Source: Haloferacaceae archaeon PL-Br10_E2g29
GTDB taxonomy: Archaea > Halobacteriota > Halobacteria > Halobacteriales > Haloferacaceae
Length of the DNA stretch: 10,802 nucleotides
Direction: 5' to 3'
Assembly: GCA_001563965.1 (NCBI GenBank)
Contig: LKMS01000038.1
Span: 1 to 10,802, forward strand
Under the pieces are notes generated by a model. The model did not search any database. It saw only the letters and a list, made by a program, of their open reading frames with translations, and was not told the origin of the DNA. Each line of letters opens with the position of its first letter. Positions within the stretch are counted from its first letter, which is position 1. The position numbers and the translations under genes were made by a program. This document shows positions 1-5,669 of this stretch, piece by piece.

Positions 1-548
1 CCGATGACGTGACTTGCGATGACGAGTGCGCCGAACGGAAGCAATCCGAACAGCCAGGCGAACGTCGACAGCGGCTGGCTCCGGAGGTCGACACCGGTTC
101 GTGCATCGGTCTGGACACCTGTCTGGAGCAGATACCGATCGCCATCAACGTCGATAATCGTGAAGATGTCGTCGGGGGTGCCCTCACCGTAGTGGAACTC
201 GCTTGGCGGCTCACGAACCGAGTCGCACACGAGCATCCCGGTCGCACACACCGGCAGTTCATACTGTCGCCACTCACCAGCGGCGACATCGTCGGCCAGC
301 GTCCGCTCGACGGCGTCTCTGGCCGTCGGCGACAGGTCGTCGAGCGCAACCGCGTCGTCAGGGGTGAAGCCGTAGAGTGCAACCAGTTGATCGAACTGGC
401 TGTCGTCTTCGGAAACCGCCTGATGAAGGTACGGCGCGGGCTCGCTTGTTTCGTACGGCGAGGCGAGTATCGGGTGGGGAACGAATCCGCTCACGACCAA
501 CAGCAAGCCGACGACGAGGCCAATCGCGAGTCGGTGCCGGTCGTCCAT
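1..548 (-). CDS. Membrane protein of unknown function, C-terminus cut by window edge
   Basis: An open frame starts at the ATG at 548-546 and runs off the left edge without a stop, giving 182 visible residues. I do not recognise the family. Residues 7-24 form a hydrophobic segment after a short charged N-terminus (MDDRHR), fitting a signal peptide or signal anchor. Residues 25-160 are hydrophilic and acidic and should lie outside the cell. They include two cysteines (C101, C108) that could pair, and an aspartate-rich stretch TPDDIFTIIDVDGDRYLL at 124-141. A second hydrophobic segment begins near residue 163 and continues to the edge, so at least two membrane passes are likely. Acidic composition and codon use match the neighbouring genes. 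The start lies 70 bases after the glycosyltransferase stop on the same strand, so it may be the last gene of that unit or have its own promoter; I see no convincing TATA box. Reality of the gene is well supported; its function is unknown. Confidence 0.8.
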   Translation of the reverse strand, partial: MDDRHRLAIGLVVGLLLVVSGFVPHPILASPYETSEPAPYLHQAVSEDDSQFDQLVALYGFTPDDAVALDDLSPTARDAVERTLADDVAAGEWRQYELPVCATGMLVCDSVREPPSEFHYGEGTPDDIFTIIDVDGDRYLLQTGVQTDARTGVDLRSQPLSTFAWLFGLLPFGALVIASHVI

Positions 549-618
549 ACGGAAACAAGTACACTCGCGGGCAAATCGGTTCCGGGTTTCGAGACGGACA
601 GCTGTTTGGTTAATCGTG

Positions 619-1743
619 TTACCCACGCTCCGCGTCGACGACGTGGGAGAGAAACGTTCGAACCGCACGCAGGGTTTCGTCCCACGTCGGATGGGCAGCG
701 GCCGCCTCGCGCGCCCGACGGCTCATCGTGGCTAACTGCGCGGAATCATTCGCCAGCGCAGTGAGATGGCTCGCGATCGCCCTCTCATCCTCTGGATCAA
801 CGAGAAAGCCGTTATTTGTGTGATCGATAAACTCGGCTGCGCCACCACGAGCGCTCGCAATCGGAACCACGCCGTGCTCCATGGCTTCGAGGTACACCAT
901 GCCGAACCCCTCGTACCGGGAGGGAACACAGCAGACGTGACTCCGCTCGAACGCGGCTTCGAGTGTCGCTTTTGACACCTCACCGGCGAACGTAACCCGA
1001 TCGGCGATTCCAAGCGACGCCGCATGGTCGACGACTGAGCGTGCATACGACGGGTCGGCCGCGTGGCTGCCGATGAGTGTGAGCCGCCAGTCGCCGAGTC
1101 GGTCGCGAACCGAAGCGACCGCCGACAGCAACGTCCGTGGATCCTTTCGGGGAACAACGCTGCCGACAAACAGGAGTTCAAACGGGTCGTCCGCGGTTCG
1201 CGGTGGTCGCTGCGTGGCCGCCGCTGCGGTTCGATTGCGGTCGGCCGCACGGCCGCCGGGCGGCGCAATGAGTGCCGGCCGGTCAGTCACGCATGGTGCC
1301 AGTCGGGCCGCTCGAGTTTGGGTAAACTCACTGGTCGCAATCGTCGCATCGAGGCCGCGGAGAAATCGCCGTTCGAACGGTTCGAAAAATCGGCCGAAGC
1401 GTTCGGTTGGATCGTCCGACTGGATGTGGTGCAGGAGGCCGACGACGACACCGGGCTCACCGAGACGGGAGACGTGTCGCCAGAGTGATGGGTGACACAA
1501 GCCGTCGACAACCAAGAGGTCAACGGGCCGATTGAGCTGCGCACGAACGGTCGGCGAGAGCCCACTGACGACGTTCCGTGGATACGATCGCCAGGGCAGC
1601 AAAATCACGTCGACGGTGTCCCCACGCGCGCGGCAAAACTCAACGAGTTTCCGATCGTAGCGAAAGCCACCGGAAGCGGTCGAGAGGTCACCGTAGACGA
1701 CGAGGCCGATGTGCAGCGGGTCGTTGGATGTCTGTGAATTCAC
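619..1743 (-). CDS. GT4-family glycosyltransferase
   Basis: A 374-residue retaining glycosyltransferase of the GT-B fold, expected to move a sugar from a nucleotide-sugar donor to an unknown acceptor at the cytoplasmic side of the membrane. The N-terminal Rossmann domain (about 10-165) has the glycine-rich acceptor-side loop ASGGFRYDR at 23-31. The C-terminal domain opens with ELLFVGSVVPRKDPRTLL (189-206), where R199/K200 match the donor-phosphate-binding basic residues of GT4 enzymes. The GT4 signature E-x7-E is E278 to E286 (EGFGMVYLE), followed by VPIAS and a GGAAEFI loop. There are no membrane helices. A basic, Ala/Arg-rich stretch at about 164-183 links the two domains. The start is a GTG at 1743-1741 whose last bases overlap the TGA stop of the pterin-synthase homologue (GTGA), so translation is probably coupled. 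That tight link suggests both act on the same pathway. Family assignment is firm; donor and acceptor cannot be read from the sequence. Confidence 0.9.
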   Translation of the reverse strand: MNSQTSNDPLHIGLVVYGDLSTASGGFRYDRKLVEFCRARGDTVDVILLPWRSYPRNVVSGLSPTVRAQLNRPVDLLVVDGLCHPSLWRHVSRLGEPGVVVGLLHHIQSDDPTERFGRFFEPFERRFLRGLDATIATSEFTQTRAARLAPCVTDRPALIAPPGGRAADRNRTAAAATQRPPRTADDPFELLFVGSVVPRKDPRTLLSAVASVRDRLGDWRLTLIGSHAADPSYARSVVDHAASLGIADRVTFAGEVSKATLEAAFERSHVCCVPSRYEGFGMVYLEAMEHGVVPIASARGGAAEFIDHTNNGFLVDPEDERAIASHLTALANDSAQLATMSRRAREAAAAHPTWDETLRAVRTFLSHVVDAERG

Positions 1744-2117
1744 AGCGTGCGTTCGTGTGTGACTGTCGCCACGTCATCTTCTTGGATGGCGATTTCGAGC
1801 TGTGTCGCAGCCGGCGGTGTGAGCCGTTCGATCAACTGCTCACCGAAAATCCGGGCGAAATGCTCCGCACTCGGGTTTTTACCCGCGAACGCCGGAAGAT
1901 CGTTGAGCGTCTCGTCGCCGAATGTCTCGACGGTCGCGTCCAGTGCCTCAGTAACGGCGTCGATGTCGACGAGATAGCCGTATTCGTTGAGTTCGGGCCC
2001 GCGGTACGTTGCGGTGACAGTGAAGTGGTGAGAGTGCAACACGCCCTCGGGGCCCGGGTTGGGAACGGTCAGAAAGTGCTGTGCGACAAAACTGCGCGAC
2101 ACGGAGACCGCGTACAT
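1740..2117 (-). CDS. 6-pyruvoyl-tetrahydropterin synthase/QueD-superfamily homologue with non-canonical active site
   Basis: A 125-residue protein of the COG0720 T-fold family, whose members convert dihydroneopterin triphosphate to pterin or deazapurine precursors. Visible landmarks are the zinc histidines H14 (VAQHFLTV), H28 and H30 (LHSHHF), the YLVDID strand at 48-53, LNDL (71-74) with NPSAEH (81-86), and E113 in IAIQED, the expected pterin-anchoring glutamate. The catalytic cysteine four residues before the His-x-His motif is replaced by E24, and the protein has no cysteine anywhere. The Asp-His pair normally found just before LND aligns by hand with G67-D68. It is therefore not a standard QueD or PTPS. 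The glutamate recalls PTPS-III enzymes, where Glu replaces Cys and 6-hydroxymethyl-dihydropterin is made. An in-frame GTG at 2159 would add 14 basic residues, but a TATA-like box at 2143-2148 lies inside that extension and 29 bases before the ATG at 2117, so I chose the ATG as a near-leaderless start. Family is firm; reaction is unknown. Confidence 0.87.
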   Translation of the reverse strand: MYAVSVSRSFVAQHFLTVPNPGPEGVLHSHHFTVTATYRGPELNEYGYLVDIDAVTEALDATVETFGDETLNDLPAFAGKNPSAEHFARIFGEQLIERLTPPAATQLEIAIQEDDVATVTHERTL

Positions 2118-2148
2118 ACCATACGGTAGACGTGACCGTTGCTTAAAT
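2115..2148 (-). promoter_or_regulatory. TATA-like box giving a near-leaderless start for the pterin-synthase homologue
   Basis: Read on the minus strand, GGATTTAAGC occupies 2150-2141, with its AT core at 2148-2143. The core centre is about 29 bases upstream of the ATG at 2117. This is the spacing at which haloarchaeal TATA boxes place transcription starts at or next to the start codon. It argues that transcription begins near 2117-2120 and against the GTG at 2159. The box overlaps the end of the upstream methyltransferase gene closely, so this promoter would add to read-through rather than replace it. This is a motif judgement without transcript data. Confidence 0.5.
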
Positions 2149-2155
2149 CCGTGGC

Positions 2156-2923
2156 TCACTCGACCTGCGCGTCATACCGAATTTTGAATCCCTCGTAGGC
2201 CGCCGGCTCGATGTCGATACAGACGAACTGTGCCTCCTCGTCGAACAGCCGCCGTGCCGCGATTGCCGCGGGCGCGGTGCCCGCACACGGAATGGCAATC
2301 CGCTCGCCGGGGTCGACGAGTCCCGACAGCCACGCCTCATACGGGCCGACCGGTTTGGCGCGACCGCCGCGGCCGTAGGTCTTGGTCGGCCAGCGGGCGA
2401 TCTGTCGGGCCGAGACGGTCGTTCGGCGGTCGGTCGGCCCTTTGTGCGCGAAAACGACGCTGTAGCCACCGGTCGAGAGAAACGGGCCGTGGGTGTCACG
2501 GTCGGGTTCGCCATCGTCGGTGAGATACGTCACGCCACCGACTCGGCGAAAGCCGCCACCCTCGTGGTGTTCGGTTGCATCGCCCCACGTCTCGCGGAGA
2601 TACGAGACGAACCGTGGCAACAGCCAGTCGTCGACGTCGGCGATGAGCCAGCCGCCCGGCGCGAGCGCGTCGTAACAGGCGTCGATGAGCTGTGTCGTCG
2701 TCAACGCGTCAGTCACCTGCTCGCCATCGGCCGGTTGGTTCTCGTCGAACGGATGGAGTTGATAGCTGACACTCGTTTGCTCGCGGCGCTGTGGCCGCGC
2801 CCATGCGTCATCGAGAAAAATGGCCGCACACCCGTCGTACTCGGCAAGGTGGGCAATTGCGTCGCCAACGATGTACTCGCCGCCCACTCCAACTGCGTGC
2901 CGCGTGGCCTCCTCGGCAGTCAT
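2156..2923 (-). CDS. Class I SAM methyltransferase related to beta-class DNA methylases, altered motif IV
   Basis: A 255-residue protein with the motif order of beta-class amino-methyltransferases: catalytic region first, SAM-binding region last. The expected S/D-P-P-Y/W motif IV corresponds to FLDDAWARP (36-44), which lacks the PP pair. It is followed by TDALTTTQLIDACYDALAPG (71-90) and GGWLIADV, resembling the usual helix-strand after motif IV. Near the C-terminus, DPGERIAIPCAGTAPAAIAA (204-223) resembles the D-P-F-x-G-S-G-T SAM loop, and CIDIEPAAYE (235-244) the acidic strand that binds SAM ribose. With motif IV changed, DNA methylation is doubtful. It may act on RNA or a small molecule, or have lost catalysis. 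The ATG at 2923 is preceded by an in-frame GTG at 2926; I prefer the ATG. The stop is 38 bases before the start of the pterin-synthase homologue, which fits a shared unit. The methyltransferase fold is fairly secure; the substrate is unknown. Confidence 0.75.
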   Translation of the reverse strand: MTAEEATRHAVGVGGEYIVGDAIAHLAEYDGCAAIFLDDAWARPQRREQTSVSYQLHPFDENQPADGEQVTDALTTTQLIDACYDALAPGGWLIADVDDWLLPRFVSYLRETWGDATEHHEGGGFRRVGGVTYLTDDGEPDRDTHGPFLSTGGYSVVFAHKGPTDRRTTVSARQIARWPTKTYGRGGRAKPVGPYEAWLSGLVDPGERIAIPCAGTAPAAIAARRLFDEEAQFVCIDIEPAAYEGFKIRYDAQVE

Positions 2924-2976
2924 CACTGACTCTTTTTCCGCCGGTCGAATGAACGTTCCGACGAACGAGCACCATT

Positions 2977-2995
2977 GGCCGTTCTGTCAACGGCC
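2977..2995 (-). other. Stem-loop in the gap after the CDP-alcohol transferase gene
   Basis: GGCCGTT at 2977-2983 and AACGGCC at 2989-2995 form a perfect 7-base-pair inverted repeat around a 5-base loop. It lies 25 bases past the stop at 3021 in the direction of minus-strand transcription. No T-rich tract follows on that strand, so it is not a standard archaeal U-tract terminator. It could be a 3'-end or RNA-processing structure. Within the same 97-base gap, 2951-2958 is the 8-base palindrome GAACGTTC, which may be chance. GC-rich DNA makes short inverted repeats common. Confidence 0.3.
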
Positions 2996-3020
2996 CTGCG
3001 CGCTCGGCCCACCGTTCTCG

Positions 3021-3785
3021 TCAGTCCAGCCGCCCGGACACCGCCAGCCAGTCCCACAGGAAATGCGCGAGAATCGGGACGGTCACGACCCACCCAATGG
3101 CTCGCGAAACCGCCGGATCGATCACCGGAAGCAATCCGATCGTGATCGTGGCCATGACTGTCGCTCCGGTAAACTGCCGGAACCGACTCGGTTCGAGATC
3201 GAACAGCGGCTTGTCGCGGATTCGACGAACCGCCACTCCGGCGACGAAGCCGTATCGTGCGAGCCCCACCACGAGAAACACCAGCGGGGCCGACTCGATT
3301 GCGATCACGGTGACCGTGCCGACCAAGACGAGCAGCGCATCGGTTTCGGTATCGAGCCGCGCCCCGAGTGCCGAAACCGTGTCGGTACGGCGTGCTACCC
3401 AGCCATCGGCCATATCTCCCAGCGCCGAGCCGACAAAGAGGCCAACGGCGAGCCACGAGATTCCCGATGCACCGTCACCGACAACGACGCCGACAAACAG
3501 GATGAGGAGCCATCCACGCGCCAGCGTGAGCCATGTTGCCAGCGTGAGCCGTTGGGGACCTGCCGCTCGTGTCGCCCGTGCAACCGCGACTGCAACAATC
3601 AGTGTTACGAGACCCAACAGGCCGCCGACGCTCGCGAGCACCGACGGGGTCGGCCGGAGCACCCCGCTCGCAACGAAAGCGGAGACCGCGCAGCCGGTGG
3701 CGACGCTTCCAGCGAGCGCGGCAATGACTACTGGCCGCCACCGAGTGCTTTTATTGAGACTCATCCGGCCAGCAGCCGTCGTCAT
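3021..3785 (-). CDS. CDP-alcohol phosphatidyltransferase family membrane enzyme
   Basis: A 254-residue integral membrane protein with the complete CDP-alcohol phosphotransferase motif D-x2-D-G-x2-A-R-x8-G-x3-D-x3-D. It runs from D124 through D127, G128, A131, R132, G141 and D145 to D149. These aspartates bind two metal ions, and the family swaps CMP on a CDP-linked donor for the hydroxyl of an alcohol acceptor. The helix carrying TLATWLTLARGWLL (81-94) is the usual segment just before the motif. About six to eight hydrophobic segments are visible, starting near 19-40 and 47-69. In archaea the family makes archaetidyl-serine, -glycerol and -inositol phosphate lipids, but nothing here fixes the acceptor. 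Its position beside a glycosyltransferase and a pterin-synthase homologue suggests a specialised product rather than bulk lipid. The ATG at 3785 overlaps the upstream TGA (ATGA), supporting this start; M8 is an alternative. Family is firm; substrates are open. Confidence 0.9.
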   Translation of the reverse strand: MTTAAGRMSLNKSTRWRPVVIAALAGSVATGCAVSAFVASGVLRPTPSVLASVGGLLGLVTLIVAVAVARATRAAGPQRLTLATWLTLARGWLLILFVGVVVGDGASGISWLAVGLFVGSALGDMADGWVARRTDTVSALGARLDTETDALLVLVGTVTVIAIESAPLVFLVVGLARYGFVAGVAVRRIRDKPLFDLEPSRFRQFTGATVMATITIGLLPVIDPAVSRAIGWVVTVPILAHFLWDWLAVSGRLD

Positions 3786-4546
3786 TGTGCACTCCTCGGG
3801 TTGGCGAGCGCGCGTAGATCCGGATGGCCGGCGTCGCTCGTGGCGGTTCCGTTTCGGTCGCCATCACCGAAGTCATCCTCGTCCGCTCGCAGCCGGTCAC
3901 GACGTTTCTGCCAGTGACGGTGTCGTCGGTGAACCACCACCGGAATCGAGTCGAAGTCGAGCAGTTGTGCCAGTGCGAGGCGGTGTTGGCCGTAGGCGCG
4001 CCAGTAGATGGTGCCGTCGCGGCCGATGTCGACGCCGATTTCGTCGATGCGATGGCGCAGTCGTGGGTGGGTGACACCGGCGAGGTGGTCTTGTCGTTGG
4101 TAGCCTTCGCTGCGAAGCGAGTCGTACAGCGCATCGATCTCTCGACACCGAGGTTCGAAGCCGGCCATCGACCGGTAGCCCCACGCGTTGCCAAAGCGGT
4201 GCAGTTGGTCGGCGAAGGCCTCGTAGAGCGCAGTTTCTTCCCACGGCCACCCGTCGACAAAGCGCTGTCTGAGGCCGCGAACCACTGCTCGCTCAGCGAA
4301 CGGTTCGGCGCGTCGGTCCCAGTCGCCACCGACAACACGGCCGAACTGCGGCCGTTTGGGTGCGGTTTCGAGCACACTCTGGGTGAGTCGGTCGGGGTCG
4401 ACGCGAATCAGCGAAAACGGATCGCAATCGGTGTATCGGGTCGGTGCGAGTCGGTTCCGAACGGCGTGGAGCTGCCGACAGCGACGGAGTGAGAGACGGC
4501 GAGCGATCGGCTGCGTAAGTCGGTGGCGAATGGCGAGGATAAGCAA
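3782..4546 (-). CDS. Conserved-looking protein with a ParB/sulfiredoxin-like motif, probable TTG start
   Basis: A 254-residue soluble protein if started at the TTG at 4546-4544. The frame remains open to an ATG at 4666, but the extra 40 residues are Ser/Arg/Pro-rich, overlap the next gene, and contain the TATA-like box at 4575-4580; this argues for the TTG. The N-terminal 40 residues are basic. The middle has RVVGGDWDRR (70-79) and GWPWEETALYEAF (99-111). The C-terminal part carries EIDALYDSLRSEGY (136-149), EIGVDIGRDGTIYW (169-182) and GQHRLALAQLLDFDSIPVVV (186-205). The last segment resembles the GxHRL-A-ALL and IPV-V strand pattern of the ParB/Srx nuclease-like fold. From memory, similar proteins occur in haloarchaeal glycan clusters; I cannot verify this. 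After about 206 the tail is rich in Arg, then Asp. It overlaps the phosphatidyltransferase start by four bases. The function is unknown; the fold assignment is tentative. Confidence 0.72.
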   Translation of the reverse strand: MLILAIRHRLTQPIARRLSLRRCRQLHAVRNRLAPTRYTDCDPFSLIRVDPDRLTQSVLETAPKRPQFGRVVGGDWDRRAEPFAERAVVRGLRQRFVDGWPWEETALYEAFADQLHRFGNAWGYRSMAGFEPRCREIDALYDSLRSEGYQRQDHLAGVTHPRLRHRIDEIGVDIGRDGTIYWRAYGQHRLALAQLLDFDSIPVVVHRRHRHWQKRRDRLRADEDDFGDGDRNGTATSDAGHPDLRALANPRSAQ

Positions 4547-4574
4547 TCCGCGTGCGCGACGACCGGGAGACGGG

Positions 4575-4580
4575 TTATAA
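4575..4580 (-). promoter_or_regulatory. TATA box for the ParB-like gene
   Basis: The sequence GTTATAACC spans 4582-4574 on the minus strand, with TTATAA at 4580-4575. Its centre is about 31 bases upstream of the TTG at 4546, so a transcription start roughly 26 bases downstream would leave a leader of only about six bases. It lies in the 82-base gap between the stop of the small membrane protein gene (4629) and this gene. It is the clearest TATA-like element I found in the window. It is palindromic, so a weak plus-strand role cannot be excluded, but no plus-strand gene follows. Confidence 0.55.
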
Positions 4581-4628
4581 CGTATCGATGACTGGGGCGA
4601 GCGCTCGGGTCGTGACGGTGGCTGACGG

Positions 4629-5000
4629 CTACGACTCACGACGCAGGAGGACGACGAGCGCGACAATCAACAACAGCTGTGCGATCTTGTCGACCGCATC
4701 CAGCGTCCCGATGTGCCCGAGCGCCGAGATATCGTTCATCACATACCAGAGGACGACCTGAACGCCGGTAAAGGGAATTCCGGCCACGTACACGAGTCGG
4801 CGGCGAACATCGAACAGCACGAGGACAATCGCCCCGAGAAAGCCGCCGGTCGCGAGGAGAAACGAAATGCCGAGCGTGCTTGGCATGATCTGGATGCCGA
4901 TGAGCAGGTGGACGGCGGCGGTGACGAGTGTCAGCAGAATCGCCCCCCAGTGCAGCGGTGTCAACGATTCAGTCCGGAGTCGGCTGCCGATCGAACTCAT
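4629..5000 (-). CDS. Small four-helix membrane protein of unknown function
   Basis: A 123-residue hydrophobic protein starting at the ATG at 5000-4998 (MSSIGSRLR). Four membrane segments can be drawn at about 17-36, 43-63, 70-90 and 105-119. They are separated by a basic loop (DVRRR, cytoplasmic by the positive-inside rule) and a loop before the last helix containing DAVDK. The protein ends in LRRES. From memory I associate the pattern LTPLHW, then IPFTGVQVVLWYV, then DAVDKIAQLLL with a small haloarchaeal membrane family of no known function; this is not checked. Two longer in-frame starts exist, at 5021 and 5075. The added residues are polar and unlike a conserved start, so I use 5000, with 5021 the better alternative. 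It lies 102 bases downstream of the membrane-anchored protein gene; no TATA box stands out. It shows no enzymatic motif and may be a partner of the neighbouring membrane enzymes. Confidence 0.75.
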   Translation of the reverse strand: MSSIGSRLRTESLTPLHWGAILLTLVTAAVHLLIGIQIMPSTLGISFLLATGGFLGAIVLVLFDVRRRLVYVAGIPFTGVQVVLWYVMNDISALGHIGTLDAVDKIAQLLLIVALVVLLRRES

Positions 5001-5082
5001 TGGTACCCTATTCGTCCACATCAGCAAATGTGTTTGGTCGACTGTGCGGTTCGTGTGGTTGTCGGCGACGGCCATTTGCAGC

Positions 5083-5100
5083 CGCTCTGTCAGCAGAGCG
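5083..5100 (-). other. Stem-loop just after the membrane-anchored protein gene
   Basis: CGCTCTG at 5083-5089 and CAGAGCG at 5094-5100 form a perfect 7-base-pair stem with a TCAG loop. On the minus strand the stem begins two bases after the TAA stop at 5105-5103, the usual place for a transcript 3'-end structure. It is followed by GGCTGCAAATGG with no T tract, so termination is doubtful. It could protect or process the 3' end of the dehydrogenase and anchored-protein message before the next gene at 5000. Confidence 0.35.
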
Positions 5101-5102
5101 CG

Positions 5103-5669
5103 TTATTCGTCGTCGGCAACGCGAATCGATTCGTCGAGCATTTCGCGCAAGCGTTGTTTGCCCTTGGCCGGATCGTAGCCGTCCTGCCGAAGATGTGCAA
5201 TCGGCGAGACGGTCGGGTTGCGCTCCCAGTGACACCACAGCGCCGTTTCCCCGTCGGCGGTGGGAAACAGCCGAACGTGCAGTTGCCACGGGCCAAAAAA
5301 GCCGTCAGGGCGGTACGAGTAGCTCGCTTCCTCGTACCGCATCGCGCCGTTTCGCTCGTAGGCGTGGAGATACGCCCGAACCTGCTGGCTAAAGTCGTAG
5401 GTCGACTCCAGCCGTTGACGCGCCACCGCTGGCGACACCTCCCAGACGCCCAGATACTCGCTATCGGGCGGCGGCAACACGCGAAGATGGGTCGGCAGAA
5501 CCCGATCCGGCAGCCGAACCGACCAGATGGCCGCCCAGCGACGAACCCGCCACAGCGGGAGCCAGCGCGCTGCCAGCCAGCCGATCGCGACGACGACTGC
5601 GAGCCGAGTGAGTAGCGATTTTTTGTCGATTGCGTTCAGCCGCCCACCGAATCCGTCGCTTGAGGTCAT
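5103..5669 (-). CDS. Conserved-looking membrane-anchored protein of unknown function
   Basis: A 188-residue protein with one hydrophobic segment at about 19-38 followed by a basic stretch (RVRRW) and a roughly 140-residue soluble domain. The positive residues after the segment suggest that the domain faces the cytoplasm. The domain has an alternating pattern of strands: SEYLGVWEVSP (70-80), RYEEASYSYRP (111-121), GFFGPWQLHVRLFPTADG (123-140), ETALWCHWERNP (141-152) and GYDPAKGKQRLREMLDE (164-180). The aromatic-rich strands followed by a C-terminal amphipathic helix recall small ligand-binding beta-grasp or SRPBCC-like folds, but I cannot assign one. From memory, haloarchaeal proteins with a similar FFGPWQLHVRLFP segment exist and are uncharacterised. 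Its ATG at 5669-5667 overlaps the dehydrogenase TGA (ATGA), so the two are almost certainly co-translated. A role tied to the dehydrogenase product, such as binding or membrane delivery, is only a guess. Confidence 0.8.
   Translation of the reverse strand: MTSSDGFGGRLNAIDKKSLLTRLAVVVAIGWLAARWLPLWRVRRWAAIWSVRLPDRVLPTHLRVLPPPDSEYLGVWEVSPAVARQRLESTYDFSQQVRAYLHAYERNGAMRYEEASYSYRPDGFFGPWQLHVRLFPTADGETALWCHWERNPTVSPIAHLRQDGYDPAKGKQRLREMLDESIRVADDE

Noticed and set aside
9..764. A 251-codon open frame on the plus strand at the left edge.
   Set aside because: It is the antisense of the partial membrane protein (548-1) and the end of the glycosyltransferase. The minus-strand frame has a signal-like helix and normal acidic composition, the plus-strand one does not.
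2118..2159. The GTG at 2159 as start of the pterin-synthase homologue.
   Set aside because: The extension is basic and would contain the TATA-like box. The conserved first strand begins at the ATG at 2117.
2156..2923. A restriction-modification system based on the methylase-like gene.
   Set aside because: There is no endonuclease or specificity gene beside it, and motif IV lacks the catalytic PP pair.
2977..2995. Calling the intergenic hairpins (also 5083-5100 and 9156-9170) intrinsic terminators.
   Set aside because: None is followed by a T-rich tract on the transcribed strand, which archaeal termination normally needs. They are listed only as stem-loops.
2820..3917. A 365-codon open frame on the plus strand.
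   Set aside because: It lies opposite three supported minus-strand genes, including one with a complete CDP-alcohol transferase motif. Its composition (Arg, Asp, Cys, Pro-rich) is not protein-like.
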